Shown: positions 1-8,673, counted from the stretch's first letter. The stretch: 64,000 bases of DNA from JALYNX01 sp963746905 (GCA_963746905.1 CAVVCY010000003.1:1054001-1118000); one strand, 5' to 3'. Notes: generated from the sequence alone by a model not told the origin. Translations and numbers: made by a program.

Positions 1-182
1 AATGTGAAATCCGGTGCCTGAGCCCCGACGGAGGCCACGGCCGTGTCATCGCTCAGCAGCCATGCAATGCCGAGCCCGGCAATCACGACGCCGACGAATA
101 CTCCAGTGAGCAGGAGAGAGCGCCTGGGGAGCGGGTCAGGGACATCCGCGGGATCAGTCAGAGGCCATCCTCCGCAAGACAT
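1..182 (-). CDS. Redoxin/TlpA-like thioredoxin-fold protein, N-terminal part (cut by window edge)
   Basis: This is a minus-strand gene that starts inside the last codons of acnA and runs off the left edge. From an ATG at 182 the frame gives a short polar segment, a single hydrophobic anchor of about 20 residues (LLLTGVFVGVVIAGLGIAWLL), then a periplasmic-looking linker ending in GAQAPDFT. That last motif is the usual opening of the redoxin/AhpC-TSA/TlpA thioredoxin fold in membrane-anchored thiol-disulfide proteins. The catalytic CxxC would lie outside the window, so the disulfide role is inferred. The start is uncertain: the ATG at 182 overlaps acnA by 29 nt and no good Shine-Dalgarno is visible. 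Confidence 0.5.
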   Translation of the reverse strand, partial: MSCGGWPLTDPADVPDPLPRRSLLLTGVFVGVVIAGLGIAWLLSDDTAVASVGAQAPDFT

Positions 183-2868
183 AGTGCAGGATCCCGCCGT
201 TGCGCAAGTACTCGACCTCGATGTCGGTGTCCACTCTGGCGATCATCGGGAAACTCCTGACCGATCCATCAGCTGCGGTCGCACTCACGATGATTTCCTG
301 CCGCGGGTGCAGGTCGTCGGTGAGCGGGATGTCGTAGGTCTCGGAGCCATCGAGACCCAGGCTGGCGGCGTCTCCTCCATCGGCAAAGACCAGAGGGAGC
401 ACCCCCATCATCACCAGGTTGGACCGATGAATCCGCTCAAACGACCTGGCGAGGACCGCGTTGACTCCGAGCAAGAACGGGCCCTTGGCTGCCCAATCTC
501 GCGACGATCCCATTCCGTAGTCAGACCCGCCGATGACAATCAGGGGGATCCCGCTCTCCTGGTAATGCATCGAAGCGTCGTAGATCGATTTCACCACACC
601 ATCGAGGAAGTCGGTGGTCCAGCCGCCCTCGGTCCCCGGCGCCAGTTGGTTCTTGACCCGGATATTGGCAAAGGTGCCTCTGGTCATGACCCGGTCGTTC
701 CCACGCCTGGACCCGTAGGAGTTGAACATCGGGGGCTGTACCCCTTGAGAGATCAAGTACTTCCCGGCGGGGGAGTCGATGGCGATCGATCCCGCCGGGC
801 TGATGTGGTCGGTGGTGACGGAGTCGCCGAGCAAGGCCAGTGCCCGGGCCCCGTTGATCGGGGCAAGTGGCGTGAGGTGGGGGGTCAGCGTGGTGAAGAA
901 GGGGGGCTCCTGAACGTATGTCGATTCACCATCCCAGGGATAGAGGTCGGACTCCGGAGTCGTGATCGCACGCCATTCGTCCGAGCCTGCGAACACGTCG
1001 GAGTACTTGTCGAGAAACTGGCTTTGGTGGACGTGCGCCGAGACGATCTCGGCGATCTCCTCCTGGCTCGGCCAGATGTCGCGGAGGAACACGTCGTTGC
1101 CTTCCTGATCGACTCCGAGAGGCTCGGTGATCGGGTCCCACGCCACGGTCCCCGCCAGGGCATAGGCCACCACCAGGGGAGGGGAAGCCAGGTAATTGGC
1201 TCGCACATCCGGGGAGATGCGACCTTCGAAGTTCCTGTTGCCCGAGAGCACGGATGCCGTGACCAGATCGCCGGCATGGATCGCCTCGGAGATCGGTCCC
1301 GATAGTGGGCCCGAGTTGCCGATGCAGGTGGTGCACCCGTAACCCACCACATAGAACCCGAGCGCCTCGAGGTCAGGGAGCAATCCGGAGCTGGTGAGGT
1401 ACTCGGTGACCACCTTGGACCCCGGGGCCAGCGAAGTCTTGACCCAGGGCATGCGGGTCAACCCACGCTCCCGGGCCTTGCGGGCGACCAGGCCCGCTCC
1501 CACCATGACATCGGGGTTCGAGGTATTCGTGCACGACGTGATCGCGGCGATCACCACGTCCCCGTCACTCAGATTGAAATGCTCGCCATCCATGTGGACA
1601 TCGACGCTGGCCTGGGCCTCCAGAGACCTGCCCTGGGACGACTGACCGCCTTCGTCTTCCCAACTGACAACGGTGGCTGTCTTGGCCCCGCCATTCTTCC
1701 CAAAGAGGGTGGTGAGATCGGCAGTCCATTGCGCCCTCATCGCAGAGAGGGCCACCCGATCCTGTGGTCGCTTGGGCCCGGCCAAAGACGGCTCCACCGT
1801 GGACATGTCGAGGGCGAGGTCCGCCGAGTAGTTGATCTGGTGACTGTCGTCCCGCCACATGCCCTGGGCCTTGTGGTACTGCTCGACGGTGTCGATCAGC
1901 TTGTCATCGCGACCGGTCAGCCTGAGGTACTTCAGGGTCTGCTCGTCGACCGGGAAGAAGCCGACCGTGGCGCCATATTCCGGCGCCATATTGGCGATCG
2001 TTGCCCTGTTGGCTACCGGCATGTCCGCAAGCCCCGGGCCGTGGAATTCGACGAACTTGTCCACCACCCCGTGTTCGCGGAGCATCTCGGTCACCCGGAG
2101 AACCAGGTCGGTGGCGGTCGATCCCTCGGGGAGTCTTCCGGTCAGCCGGAACCCGACAACCTCGGGCAGGAGCATGTAGATCGGCTGGCCAACCATGGCA
2201 GCCTCGGCCTCGATGCCGCCTACTCCCCAGCCGACCACCCCGAGCCCGTTGATCATCGTGGTGTGGCTGTCCGTTCCGACGAGGCTGTCCGGATAGAGCT
2301 GATCCCCGTCGTCCCAGACCACTTTGGCCAGGTATTCGAGGTTGACCTGATGGACGATGCCCGTGGCGGGTGGGACCACGCGGAAGTTGGCGAATGCCGA
2401 CTGGCCCCACTTGAGGAACTCATATCGCTCCTGGTTTCGCTCGAACTCCTTGCGAGAGTTGATGGTGAGGGCGTCCGATCGAGCGAAGGCGTCGACCTGG
2501 ACCGAGTGATCCACCACGAGGTCGGCGGGGATGAGGGGGTTGACCTTCTGCGCGGCGCCCTCATCGCCGGTCAGACGCACTATCGCCGAGCGCATCGCGG
2601 CGAGATCGACCACCGCCGGCACCCCGGTGAAATCCTGGAGTATCACCCGACCCGGTACGAACGGGATCTCTTGCTCGCCCACTTTCCGGGCGTCATAAGA
2701 GGCGATCCTGCGGACATCCGCTTCGGTCACACTCTTGCCGTCGAGGTTCCGCAGGGCGGACTCGAGAAGGACCTTGATCGAATAGGGGAGCCGGTTGGCG
2801 CCTTCGATGTCGTCGATTCGGGCTATCTGGCGGGGCCCGAGCGCCGTTTCGAGGGTGAACCCGTTCAT
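154..2868 (-). CDS. acnA: Aconitate hydratase AcnA
   Basis: Cytosolic [4Fe-4S] aconitase of the TCA cycle, converting citrate to isocitrate through cis-aconitate. The 904-residue length is normal for the AcnA/IRP1 type. Cluster-binding cysteines are visible in TSCTNTSNPDVM (about residue 442) and GCTTCIGNSG (about residues 508-511). The swivel domain carries DSVTTDHISPAGSI (about residue 683) and SRRGND. The ATG at 2868 lies 7 nt downstream of a TAACCT -10 box, so the mRNA is probably leaderless. The neighbouring gene upstream is a SufR-like Fe-S regulator, with an Mrp Fe-S carrier divergent beyond it, so supply and sensing of clusters may be linked to this cluster-dependent enzyme. The reading frame is intact. 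The identity is secure. Confidence 0.97.
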   Translation of the reverse strand: MNGFTLETALGPRQIARIDDIEGANRLPYSIKVLLESALRNLDGKSVTEADVRRIASYDARKVGEQEIPFVPGRVILQDFTGVPAVVDLAAMRSAIVRLTGDEGAAQKVNPLIPADLVVDHSVQVDAFARSDALTINSRKEFERNQERYEFLKWGQSAFANFRVVPPATGIVHQVNLEYLAKVVWDDGDQLYPDSLVGTDSHTTMINGLGVVGWGVGGIEAEAAMVGQPIYMLLPEVVGFRLTGRLPEGSTATDLVLRVTEMLREHGVVDKFVEFHGPGLADMPVANRATIANMAPEYGATVGFFPVDEQTLKYLRLTGRDDKLIDTVEQYHKAQGMWRDDSHQINYSADLALDMSTVEPSLAGPKRPQDRVALSAMRAQWTADLTTLFGKNGGAKTATVVSWEDEGGQSSQGRSLEAQASVDVHMDGEHFNLSDGDVVIAAITSCTNTSNPDVMVGAGLVARKARERGLTRMPWVKTSLAPGSKVVTEYLTSSGLLPDLEALGFYVVGYGCTTCIGNSGPLSGPISEAIHAGDLVTASVLSGNRNFEGRISPDVRANYLASPPLVVAYALAGTVAWDPITEPLGVDQEGNDVFLRDIWPSQEEIAEIVSAHVHQSQFLDKYSDVFAGSDEWRAITTPESDLYPWDGESTYVQEPPFFTTLTPHLTPLAPINGARALALLGDSVTTDHISPAGSIAIDSPAGKYLISQGVQPPMFNSYGSRRGNDRVMTRGTFANIRVKNQLAPGTEGGWTTDFLDGVVKSIYDASMHYQESGIPLIVIGGSDYGMGSSRDWAAKGPFLLGVNAVLARSFERIHRSNLVMMGVLPLVFADGGDAASLGLDGSETYDIPLTDDLHPRQEIIVSATAADGSVRSFPMIARVDTDIEVEYLRNGGILHYVLRRMASD

Positions 2869-2875
2869 GGGGCCA

Positions 2876-2881
2876 AGGTTA
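2876..2881 (-). promoter_or_regulatory. Leaderless -10 box of acnA
   Basis: TAACCT on the minus strand ends 7 nt before the acnA ATG at 2868, which puts transcription initiation at or very near the start codon. No Shine-Dalgarno is present. The same geometry recurs before at least twelve other genes in the window. No convincing -35 is seen. Confidence 0.45.
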
Positions 2882-2910
2882 CTGGTATGGGCCTGGTGTT
2901 CCTTGGGCCT

Positions 2911-2977
2911 GTTATCGGTTTTCGGTTATCGGTTATCCGTTTTGGAAAGTCACGTGGTATTGCGTATTGCGTAATGC
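2911..2977. repeat. Short permuted-word repeats in the acnA upstream region
   Basis: Between acnA and the regulator gene the sequence stutters. Variants of TTATCGGTT occur three times at 2911-2939, and variants of TATTGCG/TAATGCG occur three times at 2957-2977. It does not code and has no clear hairpin. It resembles slippage-derived low-complexity intergenic sequence, and a similar wordy stretch lies at 59810-59880. Confidence 0.5.
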
Positions 2978-2987
2978 GGGGATTGCC

Positions 2988-3704
2988 TCAGGCGCTTCCA
3001 ATCGTCACCGGCACCCGGGTCACGCAATCGTCCTCCAGGGCCTTGTGTGGGATGACCACGGGGTTGCAGGCGTAGGACAGGGCTCCGAACATCCCGGCGA
3101 CGATTCCCCGGTCGAGCGAGCAGATCACCTCGGGATGACTGGTGGCAGCCTCCCCGAAAGGGCAATGCGAGGTGAGAAGCCGCTGCCCGGGCACGTCGGG
3201 GTCGATGGAGAAGCCAAGCCCGGTCATCGCACTGGCGACTGCCTGGATTGCGCCGTCATAGCCGGGCTGCTCGGGTTGGCCGATCTCGGCGGCCAACTCA
3301 CGGCCGTAGGCCCTGCCGACGTTTTCTGCGATCTGGGCGACGTTCTCGGGGGCTATCTCGTCGAGAACCCGGATCAGCATCTCCACCAGCATCTCGAATC
3401 GCCTCGGGGCGAAATGGACCGAGACCTCCTTGGTCGTTGCCTCGTAGCACTTGGCCGGGCGACCTGCTCCCGGTCCGTTCTTACCCTCGGAGCGGCGGTG
3501 GCTCACCTTCAGATAGCCGTCATCGGCCAGCCGGTCGAGGTGATGTCGGGCCACGTTGGGGTGAAGGTCGAAGAGGCCGGCCACGTGAGACGTGGTGAGC
3601 GGTTCGGCGGACTCACGAACCGCGATGTAGATCGCTCGACGGGTTGGATCACCCAGAGAAGAGGTGAGGTCGGAGATCCGGCTATCGAGGGTTTCGGTGT
3701 CCAT
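2988..3704 (-). CDS. SufR-like HTH transcriptional regulator with C-terminal cysteine cluster
   Basis: The N-terminal 80 residues are an ArsR/DeoR-type winged helix: LGDPTRRAIY, then a recognition region around HPNVARHHLDRLADDGYL and a GPGAGRPAK wing. The C-terminal domain holds four spaced cysteines at about residues 180 (HCPF), 194 (EVIC), 212 (YAC) and 226 (DDC). This resembles the cluster-binding half of SufR, the Fe-S-sensing repressor of suf operons, although cysteine spacing differs from cyanobacterial SufR. It lies between acnA and a divergent Mrp Fe-S carrier, which supports a role in sensing cluster or iron status. I prefer the ATG at 3704, but a TTG at 3716 is an in-frame alternative 9 nt from a TATAGT box. 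The four-cysteine cluster site is inferred, not shown. Confidence 0.75.
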   Translation of the reverse strand: MDTETLDSRISDLTSSLGDPTRRAIYIAVRESAEPLTTSHVAGLFDLHPNVARHHLDRLADDGYLKVSHRRSEGKNGPGAGRPAKCYEATTKEVSVHFAPRRFEMLVEMLIRVLDEIAPENVAQIAENVGRAYGRELAAEIGQPEQPGYDGAIQAVASAMTGLGFSIDPDVPGQRLLTSHCPFGEAATSHPEVICSLDRGIVAGMFGALSYACNPVVIPHKALEDDCVTRVPVTIGSA

Positions 3705-3723
3705 GAGGGGTACCAACAGGTCA

Positions 3724-3735
3724 AAACTATAGTTT
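3724..3735. promoter_or_regulatory. Perfect 12-bp palindrome in the mrp/regulator divergent promoter
   Basis: AAACTATAGTTT is a perfect palindrome in the intergenic region between the SufR-like gene and mrp. It contains TATAGT, a good -10 sequence, on both strands (plus 3728-3733, minus 3726-3731), so a dimer bound here would cover both promoters. It is the best candidate operator for the adjacent regulator. It does not match the published cyanobacterial SufR half-sites, so the assignment is by position and symmetry only. Confidence 0.5.
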
Positions 3736-3773
3736 CGGGGGCCTTCTATCCACTCTTGTCGTAGGGAAAATCA

Positions 3774-4856
3774 ATGACCGCGGACAATCAGATCTTCGAC
3801 GCGGTCGCATCAATCGAGTCCCCTCTGTTCGTCGGACGAACCCTTGGGGAGTTGGGTGCTGTCAAGAAGGTCGACCGATCTCTGACCGGGAAACTGAGTG
3901 TCGAACTGCTGCTCCCGACGTCTCATACCTCCGAATTGCTGGATCAGCGCCTCAAGGACGCCCTCCACGATCATGGCCGCGGCGTCGATGTTGACATCGA
4001 GGTGATGAGCGAGGAGGCGGCCGTCGAGTTGATCGCCCGTCTCCGCGAACTGGCCGGGCCACCGGTCGGCGAGGCAGGCTCGTCGACCCGGGTAGTGGCG
4101 GTGGCTTCCGGCAAAGGCGGTGTTGGCAAGTCTTCGGTGAGCTGCAACCTGGCAGTAGCCCTGGTTCGGGCTGGGAAGAAGGTCGGGATCGTCGATGGGG
4201 ACATATGGGGCTTCTCGGTGCCCCGGATGCTCGGAGTCTCGCAGCCACCCCTGCTGGTGGCTGAAGCGATCATCCCACCGGTCTCCTACGGGGTGAAGGT
4301 GATGTCCATGGATTACTTCGTCGGCGACGACAAGGCCGTGATCTGGCGGGGCCCGATGCTGCACAAGGCGATCGAGCAATTCCTGAAAGATGTGTTCTGG
4401 GACAACCTCGATTTCCTGATCGTGGACATGCCGCCCGGCACCGGTGACATCGCCATCTCGATGGCGCAGTTCCTTCCCAGGGCTCAGGTATTGCTGGTCA
4501 CGACCCCACAACCCACCGCGCAAAGGGTGGCCCGCCGAGCCGCGCTCATGGCAGCCGAGGTCGACCAGCAGGTGATCGGCATCGTCGAGAACATGTCGTG
4601 GTTCACGGGGGATGATGGAAAGCAATACGAGCTCTTCGGGTCGGGCGGTGGGTCCGCACTCGCCGAGGAAGTCGGGGTCGATCTCATGGCGCGGATCCCG
4701 CTTCTGCCGGCCATGGGACGTGGCGCCGACGAAGGCCACCCGGTCGCAGTCGTGGCCCCGGGCTCTGAGGCAGAGCGGGCCTTCGAGGCGCTGGCGGGCG
4801 CCGTAATTGAGAAGAGGCCCCGGATCCGGACCAACCCGGCATTGGTGATCAACTGA
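3774..4856 (+). CDS. mrp: Mrp/NBP35-family Fe-S cluster carrier ATPase
   Basis: A cytosolic P-loop ATPase that carries and delivers iron-sulfur clusters (ApbC/Mrp family). Residues about 5-90 match the MIP18/DUF59 domain commonly fused to actinobacterial Mrp. The deviant Walker A VASGKGGVGKSS follows at about residues 110-120. The Walker B-like VDMPPGTGD is at about residue 222, and MSWFTGDDGKQYELFGSGGG lies further on; the usual MSxFxC motif has FTGD where a cysteine would be expected, so the CxxC pair seen in many Mrps is not evident. The length of 360 aa is normal. An AGGG element precedes the ATG. The stop overlaps the start of the next gene (ATGA at 4853-4859), suggesting cotranscription. 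It is divergent from the SufR-like gene. Confidence 0.92.
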   Translation: MTADNQIFDAVASIESPLFVGRTLGELGAVKKVDRSLTGKLSVELLLPTSHTSELLDQRLKDALHDHGRGVDVDIEVMSEEAAVELIARLRELAGPPVGEAGSSTRVVAVASGKGGVGKSSVSCNLAVALVRAGKKVGIVDGDIWGFSVPRMLGVSQPPLLVAEAIIPPVSYGVKVMSMDYFVGDDKAVIWRGPMLHKAIEQFLKDVFWDNLDFLIVDMPPGTGDIAISMAQFLPRAQVLLVTTPQPTAQRVARRAALMAAEVDQQVIGIVENMSWFTGDDGKQYELFGSGGGSALAEEVGVDLMARIPLLPAMGRGADEGHPVAVVAPGSEAERAFEALAGAVIEKRPRIRTNPALVIN

Positions 4857-5728
4857 TGGCCGATCGGCGCAAGGCAACCGGCGGCGGCGCGGCCTGGCTC
4901 TTCGGTTTGGCCTCCTCGGTTCTCTTGGTGGCGATATGGGGTCGGGCAGTCGTCGTCGACACTGAGCAGTTGGCGGAATCTCTCGCCCCCATGGCGGCAA
5001 GCGATGTCGTGGTCAGCCGCTTTACCTCCTGGCTGGTCGACGAACTGACCAAGGAGGGCGTGGACCCGATCACTGCGGAAGGGGCGGCCCAGAATGTTCT
5101 GGACGACCCTTCGGTGTCGGAGACTTTGGAAGGCTTACTCGGCCAGATCGTCGATGCCGCAGCCTCCCCGGATCCGGGCGGGTCAACGGTCGATGCCAGA
5201 TCAGCGATTTCCCCCGCCGTGCCAGTCATCGCCGTTCGTCTTCGGGATCTCGGGATTCCAGTCTCCGAAGAGCAACTCGCCGCGGCGGTCACCGACCTCG
5301 ACCCTTTGGTGGTTCGACAGCCGTCGACTGCTCCCTATGTGGGGCCGGCGTCCGAGGCCGCTTCGAAACTTGGCATCGCGGTCGTGCTGTCCTTGACGGT
5401 CATGGTGATCACAACCTGGGTCTACGTCGCGGCCTCCGATGACCGGCGCAAGGCATTCCGGAGTCTTCTCACCAGGTTCGCACTGGGGGCTCTCTCGTTT
5501 GCCATCTTCCTCCGGATCGGCGGATGGCTCCTCGATCCTGGCGGGGGTCGGGCTCCGGTGGCCGACACCCTCGGGTTGCTGGCGACTTCCAAATGGCTGA
5601 TCCCGCTCGGGATGGGCTTCGTGGCCGCATGGGGAGCCGTTGCCTTCTGGCTCTTCAGGCGGCGCCAGGTCAAACCGGTGGCAACGTCCCCGCAGCGAAC
5701 CGAACTATCCACACTGCCACCAGGCTGA
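4856..5728 (+). CDS. Hypothetical multi-pass membrane protein
   Basis: A 290-residue protein that I do not recognise. It has an N-terminal membrane anchor (about residues 12-32), a roughly 150-residue acidic extracytoplasmic segment, then three hydrophobic helices (about residues 178-200, 212-228 and 245-268) and a basic, proline-rich cytoplasmic tail. The start codon overlaps the mrp stop, so it is probably translationally coupled to mrp. Its last 59 nt overlap the end of a convergent gene on the other strand. No catalytic motif is visible. Confidence 0.75.
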   Translation: MADRRKATGGGAAWLFGLASSVLLVAIWGRAVVVDTEQLAESLAPMAASDVVVSRFTSWLVDELTKEGVDPITAEGAAQNVLDDPSVSETLEGLLGQIVDAAASPDPGGSTVDARSAISPAVPVIAVRLRDLGIPVSEEQLAAAVTDLDPLVVRQPSTAPYVGPASEAASKLGIAVVLSLTVMVITTWVYVAASDDRRKAFRSLLTRFALGALSFAIFLRIGGWLLDPGGGRAPVADTLGLLATSKWLIPLGMGFVAAWGAVAFWLFRRRQVKPVATSPQRTELSTLPPG

Positions 5729-6059
5729 CACCGGTCCCGATCAGCACAATGTTCACGACGCGGGTGGGTATCGGCCCTGTCTTGCCGGCCCTGTGCAGCG
5801 TCGACCAAGCCCATCCGGCGACGGTGAGCACGGTTATGAGCGGGATGAGTGGGTGGTAGCTGAGGGCAAGTGGGAGGTCGCCCTTGATCAGCGCTGACGC
5901 CGCCCTGGTCATGCCACACCCGGGACAGGCAACCCCGGTCAACAGGGCGATCGGGCAGATGGTGGGGCCGTTGTCTGTTGGGTTCATGGCCAGAAGGGCA
6001 GCGACCCCCAGAAACGGAGCCATCGCGAAGGATCGGTCGCGCCACCCGGTGAGAGTCAT
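5670..6059 (-). CDS. DUF2752 domain membrane protein
   Basis: A small protein of 129 residues with three predicted membrane helices. The signature CPGCGMTRA at about residue 45 identifies the DUF2752 family, whose biochemical role is unknown; the two cysteines could bind a metal or form a disulfide. The preceding PTICPIALLTG segment is also typical. The ATG at 6059 is 7 nt from a CATTCT hexamer and has no Shine-Dalgarno. Its 3' end overlaps the end of the plus-strand gene upstream by 59 nt, so both frames are real and the two genes converge. Confidence 0.85.
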   Translation of the reverse strand: MTLTGWRDRSFAMAPFLGVAALLAMNPTDNGPTICPIALLTGVACPGCGMTRAASALIKGDLPLALSYHPLIPLITVLTVAGWAWSTLHRAGKTGPIPTRVVNIVLIGTGVSLVAVWIVRFAAGTLPPV

Positions 6060-6138
6060 GGGCTCAAGAATGGCATCGTCGGCGATTTGTCGCTGAAAGC
6101 GATGATGGCCGGGAGGGCAATCGGCGTCATGGTCGGAC

Positions 6139-7407
6139 CTAACGCCCCAGCCGGTCGAGGGTCCTGTAGAGGATGGAGGCTGGAGTGAGAAACCACGGCT
6201 TTCCCCTGTAGTAGAAACGGGTGGGGTGGGGGACCTTGGTGAACGAGCTCGGGGGGTCCTCGCCGAGAATCATCCCGGCGAGCTCGTGGCCCATCAGCGT
6301 GGACAAGCCGACCCCGTGACCCGCGTAGCCGAGGGCATACCAGACGCCGTCGATCTGACCGACATGTGGGATGAGATCGAAGGGAACACCGAGTTTGCCA
6401 CCCCAGGCATGGGTTATCTCCACGTCGGCGAGCTCTGGAAAGTAGCCAAGCAATTGGCGTCGGAGATCGGCGCCCGACTCCTGGAAATCGAGCCCGGTGT
6501 GGAGGTTGCGCCTTCCGCCGATCAGGATTCGGTCGTCCGGTGTCCTTCGCATGTAATTGAGGAGCCGTTGCTTGGTGTAGGTCATCGAGCCCTTGGGGAA
6601 GATTCGGGCCGCCCGCTCTCCGAGCGGCTCGGTGACGATGATGTATGAGCCGATCGGAACCACCCGTCTCGACATTTCGGGGACCGGCTCCGATGTGGTG
6701 TAGCCGTTGGTGGCCAGGATCACATCGCCTGCTCGCACCGATCCCTTGTCGGTGCCGACCTTGAAGCCCGGCCCATCCCGGGAGACGTCGTGGACTGCGC
6801 ACTCCTCGACGAGCAGCGCTCCGGCCGACGCAGCCGCCGAGGCCATCCCGAACACAAAACGCGCCGGCTGGATACCGAGCCCTTCTGGCTCGAAGAGGGC
6901 TGCGGTGAATCGATCACCGGCAACCACCTCCGACAGGCGGTCTGGCCCGAGAACGTCCCAGTCGACGCCGACCATCTTGTCGTACCAGGCAACGGACGAC
7001 TCGAAGGCCGCGCGCGACTTGGCGTGGATCCCGAACGCGGCCATTCCGCCACGAACGATCCGGGCGTCGATGTTCTCCACCTTTGCGATCTCGGGGACGA
7101 TCTCGACCGAGCGGACTGTGGCCTGCCACATCTCACGACCCAACTCCGGCCCGAAGCGGTCGAAGATGACCTTGATCCCGGCCTTGATGTCGGGAGAGAC
7201 CATGCCCCCGTTGATCGAAGAGGCACCTGAGGCGATCGGCCCTCGATCGACTACGGCCACGGTCTTCCCGCTCCGGGCAAGTCGAAGAGCTGCTGAGAGC
7301 CCGGTCAGCCCGGATCCCACGATGAGGACATCGGCTTCAGAAGGCAGTTCGGACGTGATGCCCTCGGGGCGCGGAAACTCCTCGACCCAGAAAGGGCTGG
7401 GCTTCAC
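6139..7407 (-). CDS. FAD-dependent amine oxidoreductase (DAO family, PuuB-like)
   Basis: A 422-residue flavoprotein. The N-terminal dinucleotide fold has DVLIVGSGLTGLSAALRLA (residues about 25-45), followed by VVDRGPIASGASSINGGM, the pattern of DAO-family enzymes such as gamma-glutamylputrescine oxidase. The C-terminal WYALGYAGHGVGLSTLMG is the second FAD-contacting segment. It probably oxidises an amine or an N-substituted polyamine, with the electron acceptor unknown. It starts inside the stop of the upstream class III aminotransferase (4-nt overlap at 7404-7407), and the pair faces away from an amidohydrolase-PotABCD operon, which favours a polyamine substrate. The exact substrate is inferred from context only. 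Confidence 0.85.
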   Translation of the reverse strand: MKPSPFWVEEFPRPEGITSELPSEADVLIVGSGLTGLSAALRLARSGKTVAVVDRGPIASGASSINGGMVSPDIKAGIKVIFDRFGPELGREMWQATVRSVEIVPEIAKVENIDARIVRGGMAAFGIHAKSRAAFESSVAWYDKMVGVDWDVLGPDRLSEVVAGDRFTAALFEPEGLGIQPARFVFGMASAAASAGALLVEECAVHDVSRDGPGFKVGTDKGSVRAGDVILATNGYTTSEPVPEMSRRVVPIGSYIIVTEPLGERAARIFPKGSMTYTKQRLLNYMRRTPDDRILIGGRRNLHTGLDFQESGADLRRQLLGYFPELADVEITHAWGGKLGVPFDLIPHVGQIDGVWYALGYAGHGVGLSTLMGHELAGMILGEDPPSSFTKVPHPTRFYYRGKPWFLTPASILYRTLDRLGR

Positions 7408-8642
7408 AATCCGGCTAGGCCAGCCCGGAAGAGGGAGGCCATCTCTGTGACCTGATCAGGGGTCATGATCAGCGGAGGGGAGACCTGGAGCCCGCCGCCC
7501 GCGACCGCCCGGGTGAGGACGCCCGCCTCACGGCAGGCCGCTGCCGCCCGGTAGGGAAGTGTCTCGTCGTCGCCGAGCTCCAGCTGCACTGCGGCCAATG
7601 CCCCAACTCCTCGTCTGATCGTCGACACGACGGGCAGCTCCTCGAGCGGCAGCAGGGCCTGGTACAGCTCGTCTTCGAGGGCGGCGCCTCGGGCGAGGAG
7701 GCCATCGCGCTCGATGATGTCCATGACCACCAGCCCGGCGACACAGGCCGTGCTGTGCCCCGAATAGGTGTAGCCGTGGCGGAACATGAGCCCCGGAGTC
7801 TCGAAGAAGGGAGCCGCCACCCGGGGGCTGGCGATGACGCCGCCGAGAGGGGCGTAGCCACAAGTCACCCCCTTGGCGAAGGTGATGATGTCCGGCTCCA
7901 GATCGAAGATATTGGCCGCAAACCAATCGCCACAGCGACCGAAGCCGGTGATCACCTCATCGGAGATGTAGAGGCCACCTGCGGCGCGGACCGCATCTCT
8001 CACCCGCGTCAGATATTCGGCGGGGACGGGACGGATCCCGCCGGCGCCGATCACGGGCTCCACGAAGATCCCGGCGATCCGTTCTGCGCCGACATGGTCG
8101 ATCGCCTTCTCGACCGCCTCGGCATCGTCATAGGGCACGAGGACCACATCGGACACGAGGTCGCCTCCGTATCCGGTGCGGTTGGGCTCCATCCCGCCCA
8201 GCGTGGTGCCATAGGTGTGCATGCCGTGATACGCCCATTCCCGCGAGATGAAAACGGTGCGGTCCGGCTCACCCACTGCGGAGAAGTAGCGACGAGCGAG
8301 CTTGGCTGCGGTGTCCACCGCGTCGGAGCCGCCGGAGCCGAAGAAGACCTTGGAATCGGGATCGGGGGACACAGCGGCGATCCGGCCTGCCAATTCGATC
8401 GGTGGTCGGGTGGCGTAGTCGATGAAGGCATGGAATGCCGGGAGCTTGCGGGCCTGCTCCGACATCGCCTCGACGATTTCGTTGCGGCCATAACCCACAT
8501 TCATGTACCAGAGGGAGGCGGCAGCGTCGAGGTAGCGGTTGCCATCCTCGTCGTATACGTAGATCCCCTCGCCGCGATCGACGATGAACGGCGCGTGCTG
8601 CACCTTGTTCATTTCCCCAAACGGATGCCAAAAGGAAGACAT
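7404..8642 (-). CDS. Class III PLP-dependent aminotransferase (omega-amine/putrescine type)
   Basis: A 412-residue fold-type I transaminase. The segment LWYMNVGYGRNEIVEAM, the cofactor-binding GSGGSDAVDTAAKLAR, EPVIGAGG, DEVITGFGRCGD and the Schiff-base lysine in FAKGVTCGYAPLGG (about residue 254) are all present. Such enzymes move the terminal amino group of putrescine, beta-alanine or similar amines to pyruvate or 2-oxoglutarate. It is followed with a 4-nt overlap by a FAD amine oxidase, and both are divergent from an amidohydrolase and a polyamine ABC importer. The ATG at 8642 lies 7 nt after TAGCCT and has no Shine-Dalgarno, so the message is probably leaderless. Substrate specificity cannot be read from the sequence. 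Confidence 0.9.
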   Translation of the reverse strand: MSSFWHPFGEMNKVQHAPFIVDRGEGIYVYDEDGNRYLDAAASLWYMNVGYGRNEIVEAMSEQARKLPAFHAFIDYATRPPIELAGRIAAVSPDPDSKVFFGSGGSDAVDTAAKLARRYFSAVGEPDRTVFISREWAYHGMHTYGTTLGGMEPNRTGYGGDLVSDVVLVPYDDAEAVEKAIDHVGAERIAGIFVEPVIGAGGIRPVPAEYLTRVRDAVRAAGGLYISDEVITGFGRCGDWFAANIFDLEPDIITFAKGVTCGYAPLGGVIASPRVAAPFFETPGLMFRHGYTYSGHSTACVAGLVVMDIIERDGLLARGAALEDELYQALLPLEELPVVSTIRRGVGALAAVQLELGDDETLPYRAAAACREAGVLTRAVAGGGLQVSPPLIMTPDQVTEMASLFRAGLAGL

Positions 8643-8649
8643 ATTGCGG

Positions 8650-8655
8650 AGGCTA
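8650..8655 (-). promoter_or_regulatory. Leaderless -10 box of the aminotransferase gene
   Basis: TAGCCT on the minus strand ends 7 nt before the ATG at 8642. It sits 18 bp from the divergent -10 box of the amidohydrolase gene, so the two promoters overlap in a 46-bp intergenic region and could share regulation. Confidence 0.45.
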
Positions 8656-8673
8656 GCCGGGGTGATGCCTGGC

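Noticed and set aside
43..1305. Long plus-strand open frame opposite acnA (also 1579-3075)
   Set aside because: It is antisense to the clearly conserved aconitase and has no family-like motifs; codon bias on high-GC DNA creates such shadows.
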